Shown here: piece after piece, positions 1-7,053 of the stretch
How the letters are laid out: each line of letters begins with the position of its first letter
Numbering within the stretch: position 1 is the first letter of the stretch
Assembly: GCA_946480685.1 (NCBI GenBank)
Contig: CAMLLI010000125.1
Span: 1-8,673 of the forward strand
Direction: 5' to 3'
Origin: an uncultured Flammeovirgaceae bacterium
GTDB lineage: Bacteria; Bacteroidota; Bacteroidia; Cytophagales; Cyclobacteriaceae
DNA length: 8,673 nucleotides
Notes under the pieces: generated by a model
The model's input: the letters and a program-made list of their open reading frames with translations, nothing else
What the model was told of the DNA's origin: nothing
Database searches by the model: none
Program-made: the position numbers and the translations under genes

Positions 1-163
1 CAGGTATCGCAGTGCCGAACTCGATCCTGATCACAAAGGAGGAAATATAGGACTGATACAAGTAGCCCTGAAATCTGACGCACCACTTGATATTGATGCG
101 AAACAGATAGACGATGAACGTTCTTTCTTTACTATTTCCGTAAGCATCTTCAAGGAGAGTTGA
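1..163 (+). CDS. SiaB-family protein kinase (DUF6272-like), C-terminal end only
   Basis: Only the last 53 codons are present, read from base 2 to the TGA at 161-163; the start lies outside the window. The visible residues contain a G-G-x-x-G-L-I-x-x-A-x-K-S stretch near the middle and end with S-F-F-x-I-S-V-x-I. Both are what I expect at the C terminus of SiaB-type (GHKL-like) kinases of Bacteroidota. In Pseudomonas, SiaB phosphorylates SiaC on a threonine, and a SiaC homologue follows here after a short gap, which strongly supports the call. It is a cytoplasmic protein with no membrane segment in the visible part. A SpoIIE/PP2C phosphatase (SiaA-like) would be expected nearby but cannot be seen. 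The family call rests on a short tail plus context. Confidence 0.65.
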   Translation, partial: RYRSAELDPDHKGGNIGLIQVALKSDAPLDIDAKQIDDERSFFTISVSIFKES

Positions 164-191
164 GGTAAAGCTTGCAATAACTTGTTTTAAA

Positions 192-638
192 ATGATGGAT
201 TTTACGCTGAGCAAACAGATAAATACTATGGAAGATTTTATAATAGCAGGGTCACGAGATATATATTTCTCTCCCTCTGTTAATCTAAATGCTGCTACAG
301 GCAAATGCAGCATTTCAGGCGAATCATACCTGGAAGAACCGTACGAGTTTTACAAAAAGATTTCGGTGTGGTTTTCGGATTATGCGAAGGCAGGCGGAGA
401 AAATATAGTGCTCGATCTGAAGTTTAATTATTTTAACACCAGCTCTTCGCGTGCATTGCTTGAGATGTTGCGTGTATTGCGCGACTTGCAGCACAGTGGT
501 ATAGATGTAACGGTGAACTGGTTCTATCCCAATCCCGATGATGATGAGATACTCATGGAAGGTGAAGATTTCAGAGAGGAGTGCGGACTGGAAATCAATA
601 TGATTGAATACGAACTCGAGGAGAACGGAGATAAATAA
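192..638 (+). CDS. siaC: SiaC-family regulatory phosphoprotein (DUF1987)
   Basis: A small cytoplasmic signalling protein of up to 148 residues. The family signature is visible in order: the S-P-S-V segment near residue 27, the S-G-E-S-Y-L-E-E block at 42-49, F-Y at 53-54, the Y-F-N-T-S-S-S motif at 80-86, and a W-F-Y-P-N-P-D-D-D-E stretch at 110-119. Thr83 in N-T-S-S occupies the place of the threonine that SiaB phosphorylates and SiaA dephosphorylates in Pseudomonas SiaC. There, unphosphorylated SiaC activates the diguanylate cyclase SiaD; the partner here is unknown. The start at 192 is the longest choice. Family members usually begin close to M-E-(D/N)-x-x-I-x-G, which points to ATG 228 (residue 13, giving 136 residues). 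Neither start has a Shine-Dalgarno sequence. The gene follows the SiaB-like gene by 28 bases (64 with the inner start), so the two probably form one operon, ended by the hairpin just downstream. Confidence 0.88.
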   Translation: MMDFTLSKQINTMEDFIIAGSRDIYFSPSVNLNAATGKCSISGESYLEEPYEFYKKISVWFSDYAKAGGENIVLDLKFNYFNTSSSRALLEMLRVLRDLQHSGIDVTVNWFYPNPDDDEILMEGEDFREECGLEINMIEYELEENGDK

Positions 639-674
639 AAAAAGCGATCATGCCCGACAGCATGATCGCTTTTT
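639..674. terminator. Bidirectional intrinsic terminator between convergent genes
   Basis: A perfect 15-bp inverted repeat: arm 639-653 (five A then GCGATCATGC), a 6-base loop at 654-659, and arm 660-674 (GCATGATCGC then five T). On the plus strand it starts immediately after the siaC stop codon and ends in a T run. On the minus strand it lies 17 bases beyond the GH5 stop and also ends in a T run. It can therefore stop transcription from both convergent genes. Confidence 0.92.
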
Positions 675-690
675 ACTTTTAGGTATATAG

Positions 691-3468
691 CTACTTTACA
701 ATAAACTTGTTACTGTAAAGTTCATCTTTCAGTGCCAGTTCGATAATATATAGGCCTGCGGGCAGATCATCTACCGAAACATGCTGAACCTTATCGTGTG
801 TAAGCGGTTTGGAATTTTTTACCAGCGCGCCCTGCATGGTGCGTACCGACAAAGTATTGTCTGGACTATATGCCAGGTCAGGTAATTCTACATGCAGACT
901 TTTATCGGCAGGGTTCGGATACACCTTAAGAGAACCTTGTCTTTTTTTCTCCGTTCCACTGATGATGTCAGCACTCAGAAAGCGGAACCAGTTCATGTTA
1001 AACTCCGGCTGCACGACACGTACACGCAGCGTTCCTGCTCCATGATTTAACTTCAGTTTGCCGGTTACAGTTTTCCAGGTTTGCCATCCGTTTGTTACCG
1101 GTATATCGATCACCACGCTGTTCAGTAGGCTCCCCGTGGCAGAGAGCTGCTGAAACTCCAATCGGCCTGCCTGACTGTTGCATGCAATACGCGCCTCGAA
1201 CGGATATGTTCCATCCACAGGTACACGGATCCGATACTCGAGATAATCACCTACATGCGTGTGTCCTACATTTTGACCACCACCGGTATCCGTTGTGTTT
1301 TCCACTTGAAGTCCCTGGTTGGTAACAAATGCTTCGGCTTCTATTTTGGCAGGTATAACAAAATGGAAAGGAAGATTATTTTTCACCGCAAGGTTTGAAA
1401 AATCCTGGAGTAATGTACCGTCTGTCGCTTTCACTATATCTGCCTGGTAGGTTACGGTGATAACGTTGTTATCATATATATCCTGGTTAAGCGTAACGAT
1501 CATGCGATGGGCACTACCAGCATCCGGTTGTATACTCGTGATGGGAGAATCCACACCATCAACCTTTACAGTGAAGCCTGTTATACCTGTTACGGTAGCA
1601 GCATCTGCTTTTTTGTTTACGGTGAGATATAGCACCTTACCATTCGCTGCTGTTTCCGCGGATGTTACCTGGAAAGGAACTTCACTGATTTTTTTACTCA
1701 ACGCGAATTTCATATACCCGATGTTGGCCCCGCCTTTTTCGATATGAAAACGGAAGGTATGCGTGCCTCTATAGAGTACAACATTGCTGATGGTTTGGTT
1801 GCCCCACGTTTGATACCCGCCGGTGGATGCAAGTGTTATTGTTTCCGTGAGTGCAGCACCATCAAGTCTCAATTTTATTTTGCCGGTATTGTCCAATGTA
1901 GCATAGCGAAGCGTGATGTTATAGGCTGCGCTTGAATCTACCTTGATGGTATACTGCAACCATTCGCCATCCTGTGTCCAGCCTATATTATAGCCGTTGG
2001 AAGATGCATCGGTATCCGAAGAAGGCTGTATATCTACACCATCATTGCGATAGCTGAAGCCGCTGTTCCATGCGCTATAGCTTCCGGCAGTTACCTGGTA
2101 GTTGGCAGTATCAACATCTGAGTATGCCACACCGTTTCTGCCCAGATCAAAATCTGTTGCGTGAATTATACCCGGCACTCTGTTAGGAGCAAACGGAATG
2201 GCCGTTTTACTTTTCACCTGGCGGAACATGGCATCGATAACATCTTTGTGGTATATATTTTTACTGATCTTCAGATTCTCGGTCAGCTGCATCAAAGCAT
2301 TTTTAGCAAAATCAACCGTAGGTTTAGTGCCTCCATTCTTCCAGTAATTCAGGAGTGTGTTGTAATCATTGTTCTTTACAACCGTGAGTGGATTCACGAT
2401 AGAATTTACTTTCTTCATAGGCCACCATGCCCAGCCGATCTTGTTTGTCTCTACGAGACTGATCGCATTGGTAAACCACGTGTTCGAGTTCTCGCCCGAT
2501 TCACCGAGCCACACCGGTAAAGTTTGCTGCTCGCGAATGTCTACTATAAATTGAACTGAACTTTGGTCGTTGTTATTCCAGTACTTGTGGAAGCTTGCCG
2601 CCATGTTGTTATCCCACTTGGGAAATATAGCAGTATAATTATTACCCCAGCAGTTACCTTCAATGAAGATGATGTGGTTCTTGTCCACTTCGCGTATAGC
2701 GGTAGTAATTGCCATATATAGCTGGCGCAGGGGTACGTTGTTAGTTTCGCCACAACCGTTTTGGTTACCACCCGGAGTAAAATTCCAGTTAGGTTCATTG
2801 ATCAGGTCATAACCGCCAATCCAGGGTTCGTTCGCATAACGTTCAGCAAGTTTACGCCACAGCGCAATTGTCTTTTGCTTGTTCGCTTCGCTGTCCCACA
2901 ACGAAGGTTTAGTGTTATCATAGTCAGATATAGCAGCATCATGTCCTTGTCCACCCGGTGCAGCGTGCAGATCGAGTATCAGGTATATTTTATTTTTAGC
3001 GCACCACTGCAACAGGTTATCCACCATGGTAAATCCTTTGTCGAGCCAGGTGTTCTGTCCGGCAACGGGTTCTTTTTCAATCGGCAGTGTAAAGAGATTA
3101 TAGTGCATGGGTAAACGCACCGAGTTGAATCCCCATGAAGCAAGTGAGTCTATATCACGTTCCGTACAATGATTGGCAAGCCATGCTTCATAAAACTGGT
3201 TGGTGTTAGCTTCCCCGATGAGCTCTTGAATTTTTGCGCGTATCTGGTGCTGCGGGTTCGCGAAGCTGTTTGTCTCAAGCATGTAACCTTCCTGCAACAT
3301 CCAGCCGCCAAGTCCCATGCCGCGCAAGATCACCTCTTTGCCATCTTTGTCAACAATTTGTTTGCCTTGCGTATGCAGGTATTGCGCATTTGCCGTGCCT
3401 GCCGCGAAGATCGCCAGGACAAAAATGAATGCAGCCTGCCGGAGTCTTCCGTTTAAAAATCCAATCAT
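691..3468 (-). CDS. Secreted GH5 glycoside hydrolase with two CBM6 modules and T9SS sorting domain
   Basis: A 925-residue multidomain enzyme, probably a cellulase or other beta-glucanase. Residues 1-28 form a signal peptide (basic start, hydrophobic core, A-N-A before Gln29). The GH5 catalytic domain spans about 30-395: Arg118 in S-V-R-L-P, His168 in D-L-H-A-A-P-G-G-Q, the acid/base Glu225 in I-N-E-P, His294, and the nucleophile Glu323 in W-L-G-E-S-G-E. All expected catalytic residues are present. A first CBM6 lies at about 435-590 (N-I-G-W-T-Q-D-G-E-W-L-Q-Y at 493-505), an SwmB-like Ig-fold linker at about 597-695, and a second CBM6 at about 702-832. Residues 845-925 are a type A T9SS sorting domain (V-Y-P-N-P-A-D, then G-L-Y-I-I-E, ending K-F-I-V-K), so the protein should cross the outer membrane and be released or anchored at the surface. 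The P-G-G-Q loop recalls exo-beta-1,3-glucanase-like GH5 members, but the substrate is not settled. The gene is divergent from the sensor regulator. Confidence 0.93.
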   Translation of the reverse strand: MIGFLNGRLRQAAFIFVLAIFAAGTANAQYLHTQGKQIVDKDGKEVILRGMGLGGWMLQEGYMLETNSFANPQHQIRAKIQELIGEANTNQFYEAWLANHCTERDIDSLASWGFNSVRLPMHYNLFTLPIEKEPVAGQNTWLDKGFTMVDNLLQWCAKNKIYLILDLHAAPGGQGHDAAISDYDNTKPSLWDSEANKQKTIALWRKLAERYANEPWIGGYDLINEPNWNFTPGGNQNGCGETNNVPLRQLYMAITTAIREVDKNHIIFIEGNCWGNNYTAIFPKWDNNMAASFHKYWNNNDQSSVQFIVDIREQQTLPVWLGESGENSNTWFTNAISLVETNKIGWAWWPMKKVNSIVNPLTVVKNNDYNTLLNYWKNGGTKPTVDFAKNALMQLTENLKISKNIYHKDVIDAMFRQVKSKTAIPFAPNRVPGIIHATDFDLGRNGVAYSDVDTANYQVTAGSYSAWNSGFSYRNDGVDIQPSSDTDASSNGYNIGWTQDGEWLQYTIKVDSSAAYNITLRYATLDNTGKIKLRLDGAALTETITLASTGGYQTWGNQTISNVVLYRGTHTFRFHIEKGGANIGYMKFALSKKISEVPFQVTSAETAANGKVLYLTVNKKADAATVTGITGFTVKVDGVDSPITSIQPDAGSAHRMIVTLNQDIYDNNVITVTYQADIVKATDGTLLQDFSNLAVKNNLPFHFVIPAKIEAEAFVTNQGLQVENTTDTGGGQNVGHTHVGDYLEYRIRVPVDGTYPFEARIACNSQAGRLEFQQLSATGSLLNSVVIDIPVTNGWQTWKTVTGKLKLNHGAGTLRVRVVQPEFNMNWFRFLSADIISGTEKKRQGSLKVYPNPADKSLHVELPDLAYSPDNTLSVRTMQGALVKNSKPLTHDKVQHVSVDDLPAGLYIIELALKDELYSNKFIVK

Positions 3469-3477
3469 ATCGGAGCG

Positions 3478-3485
3478 TAGTTTTG
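3478..3485 (+). promoter_or_regulatory. Candidate -7 element (TAGTTTTG) facing the sensor regulator
   Basis: TAGTTTTG fits the Bacteroidota -7 consensus TAnnTTTG exactly. The -33 region is poor (TTTA at 3452-3455 with a 22-base spacer). Transcription starting near 3490 would give a leader of about 230 bases before the preferred regulator start at 3718. The element lies just upstream of the GH5 start codon on the other strand, so the two divergent promoter regions would overlap. Confidence 0.3.
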
Positions 3486-3494
3486 TAGTTTATG

Positions 3495-3508
3495 TACAAT
3501 CGTTTTCG
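3495..3508. promoter_or_regulatory. Operator-like half-site in the divergent intergenic region
   Basis: TACAATCGTTTTCG shares the 8-mer CGTTTTCG with the right arm of the dyad upstream of the SusC gene (7011-7018). Read on the minus strand it is CGAAAACGATTGTA, which matches 10 of 14 bases of the dyad's left arm. It begins 9 bases after the plus-strand -7 candidate, close to the arrangement at the SusC promoter, and lies 27-40 bases upstream of the GH5 start codon. Binding here could affect both divergent genes. A match of this length could also arise by chance. Confidence 0.3.
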
Positions 3509-3513
3509 GAATT

Positions 3514-3548
3514 CAAGTATATTGGTTATGATGGCTTAAATTTTCAAT
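3514..3548 (-). promoter_or_regulatory. Weak promoter candidate for the GH5 gene
   Basis: Read on the minus strand, TATACTTG (3521 down to 3514) differs from the Bacteroidota -7 consensus TAnnTTTG by one base. An ATTG at 3548-3545 could act as the -33 element, with a rather long spacer of 23 bases. The predicted transcription start, near 3508, would leave about a 40-base leader before the GH5 ATG. This is a pattern match only. Confidence 0.25.
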
Positions 3549-3717
3549 GCGCATACATCTAAAATACATCAGGGCGATTTTTGGCCTACGTCTTCAATAC
3601 TTCATAAATAGCAGAGCGGTTGATAATCAGCGATTTGCTTTTTATGAAACAAACCGGTACGTGGCACAGGGTATGGCTTTTGTTTTTAGTCTTATCTGCA
3701 GATCTTGTACATACCTC

Positions 3718-6700
3718 ATGGCTGCACCCAACGCTGCGACTTCATCAAATTCAGTCATCAAATTTTTTGTGCTTGCAGCTTTTGCGATGGCAGGCTTACC
3801 GGTAGAAAGTAACGCGCAACAAAACACAACGGGCGGGCTAGCCGAAGTGCACGGCATGCCGCGCATCATTCACTACACAAAAAAAGAATTCAACTCCGAT
3901 CCGCAGTTCTGGGCCATGTGCCAGGATGAGCGTGGAGTTTTATATTTTGGTAATAACGATGGCGTATTGATTTACGATGGTGAGCGCTGGCAGAAAGTTA
4001 CACTCCCCAATAACTCATCGGTACGAAGTCTTCGCACCAGTAAAAAAGGAGATATATATGCCGGAGGTTTTAATGAGCTTGGCGTCATCAAGCGCGACAG
4101 GTACGGTAAATATTACTATGAATCACTATTGGAGCTGCTGCGACCCGAAGACAGAAACCTGGAGAACATCTGGCAGATCTACGAAGTACAAGGCTATATA
4201 GTTTTTCGCAGCACACGCATGCTCATCGCGATAGCCAACAATAAAGCGATTACGTTGCCTTCGTCTGAATCATTCCGCTATTGCAATGTCATCAATGATC
4301 AACTCTATGTACAGGACAGAGAATGGATCAAGCAGGTTGATTTACGATCGCTGGAGTTTACCGATATTATTCATCAGCGCGAGATAAACTCCGAAGAGAT
4401 TGTCGGTTTATTACCCGGATTGAAGAAAGAAGGATTGCTGCTGATCACCAAGAAAGGAAGTGCATACGCCATTGATCCGGAAAAGCGAACAGCAACATTC
4501 AGAAAAAGACTGATACCCGAGAACTCGAGCAACCTTATTATCTGTGCTATCAAATCGAAGCAAGGTACCTACTACCTTGGCACTCTGAGTACCAAGATCA
4601 TGTTACTGAATGAATCCGGTGAACACGTTACAACCAGTGAAGCCTTTCAGAATTTACAGGACAATACAGTGCTGAATCTCTTCGAGAGTCGCGAAGGAAA
4701 TATATGGGCATTACTGAATAACGGACTTGACTGCATCGATGTGTCTTCGCCTGTGAGCATGGTATTCGACGATGCTGCAATCTTTGATGTGCTGCCGGTA
4801 GGCAAAACGTTGTATCTGGCAACGAACCAGGGTGTATTTGTTTCCAATAGTAGTAACGGTGACAATTACTCACGTACGAGTTTTAAAAAGATTGAAGGAC
4901 TGGAAGGACAGGCCTGGTCACTGCAGTATTTCAAAGGAACCGTGATCTGCAGTCACGATCGCGGTATATTTATACTTACCGGCAAAGGCATTCAGAAAAT
5001 ACCCGACATCACTGGTATCTGGAAGATTATAGAAGTAAACGGACGACCTGATGATTTCCTGGTGTGTACCTACGAAGGTATATATCTGCTGCATTATGAT
5101 AAAGCGAAAGGTTTTGTACTGCAACACCGCATAGAAGGTTTCCGCGAATCGAGTCGTGATATACTGCAAAGCAACGAGCCCGGTATATTCTGGGTATGTC
5201 ATGGGTATAAAGGTGTATTCCGCATTAAAGTAGACGAGAGCCTGACGCGCACGGTAAGCCTGGAACACTTCAAAGATCAGAATGGATTGCCGTCACCTTT
5301 TAATATAAATGTATTCCGCTGGAAAGGTGAAACGGTGTTCACAACCAACAAAGGTATATTTACTTTCAACGCCACTGCCAATCGCTTTGAGCCGCACGCG
5401 TTACTGACGAGTCTGTTTGGTACCGAGCACAACGTGCGCAAGTTGCTGCAGCATGGCGACAAGACCTGGTTTGTTCACAATGATGAAGCCGGGTATTTTC
5501 TAACCAACGATGCAAAACCAGTTCTTGAAAAAGGACTCTTTCTGAATCTGAAAGGTACTTTCAACCAGAGTATGGAATGTATTGTGCCGTTGAGTAACCG
5601 AAATGTTTTAATGGGTACGATCACCGGTTTATACGCCTTCGATCTTTCCTATAATTCATCCGGGAAGGAGTTGGCCAACATGCTCTTCACGAACGTGAGC
5701 GCACAGCAAGAACAGGAGGAAGTACGGGGCGATTTAACCGACACAACGTCACGGCTACAGCTTTCCAACAACACCAGCAGCATACGATTCGATTTTGCTG
5801 CACCTGATTTTCAGGATCAGATGAATATACAATATAGCTATAGGCTGGAAGGAGTGGACGCGGGTTGGTCGGAGTGGCAGGAAACTCCCTATAAAGAATT
5901 CAGTTACCTGCGTTCGGGACGCTATGCATTTCATGTAAAGGCACGAAGCCTGCTGGGGGAAAGTTCGCGCGAAGCGGTATACTATTTCGAGATCTTGCCG
6001 GCATGGTATCAAACCGTGTGGGCCTATATAATATATAGTTTGCTTGCAACCTTTATAGTGATAACTGTAGCGGGCATGGTAAAGCGGAAGATCAATCTTG
6101 AAAAACAGAAGACCCGCGATGAAGAAGAAAAGAAGCGCAAAGTACTGGAGCTCGAAATTCAGCAGATAAAGCTGAAGCAGGAAAAAGAGCAAATGATAAA
6201 AGACAAGGCGCAACTGGAAGAAGATGTGATCCATAAAAGCAAAGAGCTTGCAAACTATACCATGCTGCTGGTGAAGAAACGCGAACTGCTTTCGGATATG
6301 CACGATGAGTTGAAAACTTTGAAAGATACCGTACGCAGCGATGCTTCGAAGCAGATCGTGCGCGACCTCATCCGCAAGATCAACGCCAACCTTCAGAACG
6401 AAGAACACATCCAGGTGTTTGAGGCAAACTTTGAACGCGTGCACCACGAATTTTTTGCACAGCTGAAATCGACCTTCTCAGATCTCACACAAAAAGAACT
6501 TCAGCTTTGCGCGTTTGTAAGAATGAATCTCACCAACAAGGAAATAGCTTCCATCCTTAATATTTCAGTACGCGGAGTGGAGACTGCGAGGTATCGTCTT
6601 CGCAAGCGGTTAGGCATGAGTCATGAACAGGACATGTCGGCTTTCCTGGAAAAACTCTATGCTTCGAACGAAAAATCTCCTGATGTTCCGGATGATTCAT

Positions 6701-6726
6701 CCGACCTTTTAAACAAAACACGGTAA
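3718..6726 (+). CDS. Membrane-tethered regulator: beta-propeller sensor, Y_Y_Y domain, LuxR-type HTH
   Basis: A 1002-residue one-component transmembrane regulator. A signal peptide or signal anchor occupies residues 1-33 (hydrophobic F-F-V-L-A-A-F-A-M-A-G-L, then N-A before Gln-Gln). About 45-645 is a beta-propeller sensor made of repeated short strands of the G-x-x-Y/W-x-G-T/N-x-x-G-x-x type. A triple-tyrosine (Y_Y_Y) domain follows at about 686-758, a single membrane helix at about 766-788, and a charged coiled coil at about 793-878. At 918-981 comes a LuxR/GerE-like helix-turn-helix (L-T-Q-K-E-L-Q-L, N-K-E-I-A-S-I-L-N-I, then the recognition helix S-V-R-G-V-E-T-A-R-Y-R-L-R-K-R-L). No histidine kinase, ATPase or receiver domain is present. 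The open frame extends back to an ATG at 3547, but the extra 57 residues carry rare codons and push the signal peptide inward, so I prefer the ATG at 3718. ATG 3673 is a further alternative. It sits between a GH5 gene and a SusC gene, suggesting it senses glycan and controls the locus, which is inference. Confidence 0.88.
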   Translation: MAAPNAATSSNSVIKFFVLAAFAMAGLPVESNAQQNTTGGLAEVHGMPRIIHYTKKEFNSDPQFWAMCQDERGVLYFGNNDGVLIYDGERWQKVTLPNNSSVRSLRTSKKGDIYAGGFNELGVIKRDRYGKYYYESLLELLRPEDRNLENIWQIYEVQGYIVFRSTRMLIAIANNKAITLPSSESFRYCNVINDQLYVQDREWIKQVDLRSLEFTDIIHQREINSEEIVGLLPGLKKEGLLLITKKGSAYAIDPEKRTATFRKRLIPENSSNLIICAIKSKQGTYYLGTLSTKIMLLNESGEHVTTSEAFQNLQDNTVLNLFESREGNIWALLNNGLDCIDVSSPVSMVFDDAAIFDVLPVGKTLYLATNQGVFVSNSSNGDNYSRTSFKKIEGLEGQAWSLQYFKGTVICSHDRGIFILTGKGIQKIPDITGIWKIIEVNGRPDDFLVCTYEGIYLLHYDKAKGFVLQHRIEGFRESSRDILQSNEPGIFWVCHGYKGVFRIKVDESLTRTVSLEHFKDQNGLPSPFNINVFRWKGETVFTTNKGIFTFNATANRFEPHALLTSLFGTEHNVRKLLQHGDKTWFVHNDEAGYFLTNDAKPVLEKGLFLNLKGTFNQSMECIVPLSNRNVLMGTITGLYAFDLSYNSSGKELANMLFTNVSAQQEQEEVRGDLTDTTSRLQLSNNTSSIRFDFAAPDFQDQMNIQYSYRLEGVDAGWSEWQETPYKEFSYLRSGRYAFHVKARSLLGESSREAVYYFEILPAWYQTVWAYIIYSLLATFIVITVAGMVKRKINLEKQKTRDEEEKKRKVLELEIQQIKLKQEKEQMIKDKAQLEEDVIHKSKELANYTMLLVKKRELLSDMHDELKTLKDTVRSDASKQIVRDLIRKINANLQNEEHIQVFEANFERVHHEFFAQLKSTFSDLTQKELQLCAFVRMNLTNKEIASILNISVRGVETARYRLRKRLGMSHEQDMSAFLEKLYASNEKSPDVPDDSSDLLNKTR

Positions 6727-6950
6727 CGAAGTTCAAGCGCACTAAAAGTCTTTTGGCGTTGCGATGACAGATTTTTCTTTTCGAACGGTGAATGGCGTGT
6801 GGCCGTCCCGTTGTTTTTGATCACTTCACTGCCTTTCTGTGAATTCTTTCGTGAACACTTAATCATCTGACAATCAAACTACTTTTTGATTTTGACGTAG
6901 TGCTGACGAGCTTCCGGTTTCGTGTGCAGTAATGGAACTGTAGTCGTTTT

Positions 6951-6983
6951 TTTCGTTGCTCGCCTCTGTCTCCCATACTTTTG
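6951..6983 (+). promoter_or_regulatory. Promoter candidate for the SusC-family gene
   Basis: TACTTTTG at 6976-6983 matches the Bacteroidota -7 consensus TAnnTTTG exactly. Upstream, TTTCGTTG at 6951-6958 provides TTG at 6956-6958 as a possible -33 element with a 17-base spacer, a little short of the usual 19-21. The transcription start would be near 6988-6990, with a leader of about 65 bases. It is the best promoter match in the window. Confidence 0.45.
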
Positions 6984-6989
6984 ATTTCA

Positions 6990-7019
6990 GCGGAAACGAT
7001 TTCTAGTAAACGTTTTCGC
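6990..7019. promoter_or_regulatory. 30-bp imperfect dyad at the SusC transcription start (operator or 5' hairpin)
   Basis: The arms GCGGAAACGATTTCT (6990-7004) and AGTAAACGTTTTCGC (7005-7019) are inverted copies pairing at 12 of 15 positions around a central CTAG. Each arm is itself a small palindrome around CG (GAAACGATTTC; AAACGTTT), so the site also reads as two tandem 14-mers sharing 10 of 14 bases. The right 14-mer fits the LacI-family/CcpA form TGWAARCGYTWNCW at 12 of 14 positions. In RNA, 6990-6998 can pair with 7011-7019 (nine pairs, one G-U) around a 12-base loop, at the very start of the predicted mRNA. Which of the two acts cannot be told from sequence. Confidence 0.5.
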
Positions 7020-7053
7020 GACACTTCTAAATCTTAACCATTATCAAAAACCT

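Larger units (their letters stand above)
6727..7053. other. 327-base intergenic region between regulator and SusC gene
   Basis: I see no convincing gene here. It holds the SusC promoter candidate and the dyad, described separately. It also has a 7-bp inverted repeat (AATCAAA at 6872-6878 and TTTGATT at 6885-6891, 6-base loop) and a cluster of the pentamer GTGAA (6788, 6839, 6851) with one inverse copy TTCAC (6825). No clear intrinsic terminator follows the regulator stop; the only hairpin, near 6742-6756, is short and lacks an adjacent T run. The length and the internal promoter suggest that the SusC gene has its own transcription unit. Confidence 0.7.

Noticed and set aside
2161..2520. 119-codon open frame on the plus strand
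   Set aside because: It lies antisense within the GH5 catalytic and linker region, whose frame is clearly coding with conserved catalytic residues. No domain or initiation signal supports it.
5755..6447. 230-codon open frame on the minus strand
   Set aside because: It is antisense to the Y_Y_Y, membrane and coiled-coil part of the regulator. The composition is low-complexity (F/L/H-rich), as expected from the complement of Lys/Glu-rich coiled-coil codons, and I see no recognisable domain.
6736..6780. Possible intrinsic terminator after the regulator gene
   Set aside because: CTAAA (6742-6746) and TTTGG (6752-6756) can form only a short, A/U-rich stem with a G-U pair, and the T-rich stretch begins about 14 bases later, so it does not look like a working terminator.
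6657..6866. 69-codon minus-strand open frame over the regulator end and intergenic DNA
   Set aside because: It is basic and polar, has no recognisable motif, and two thirds of it lies outside conserved coding DNA with no promoter. I regard it as chance.
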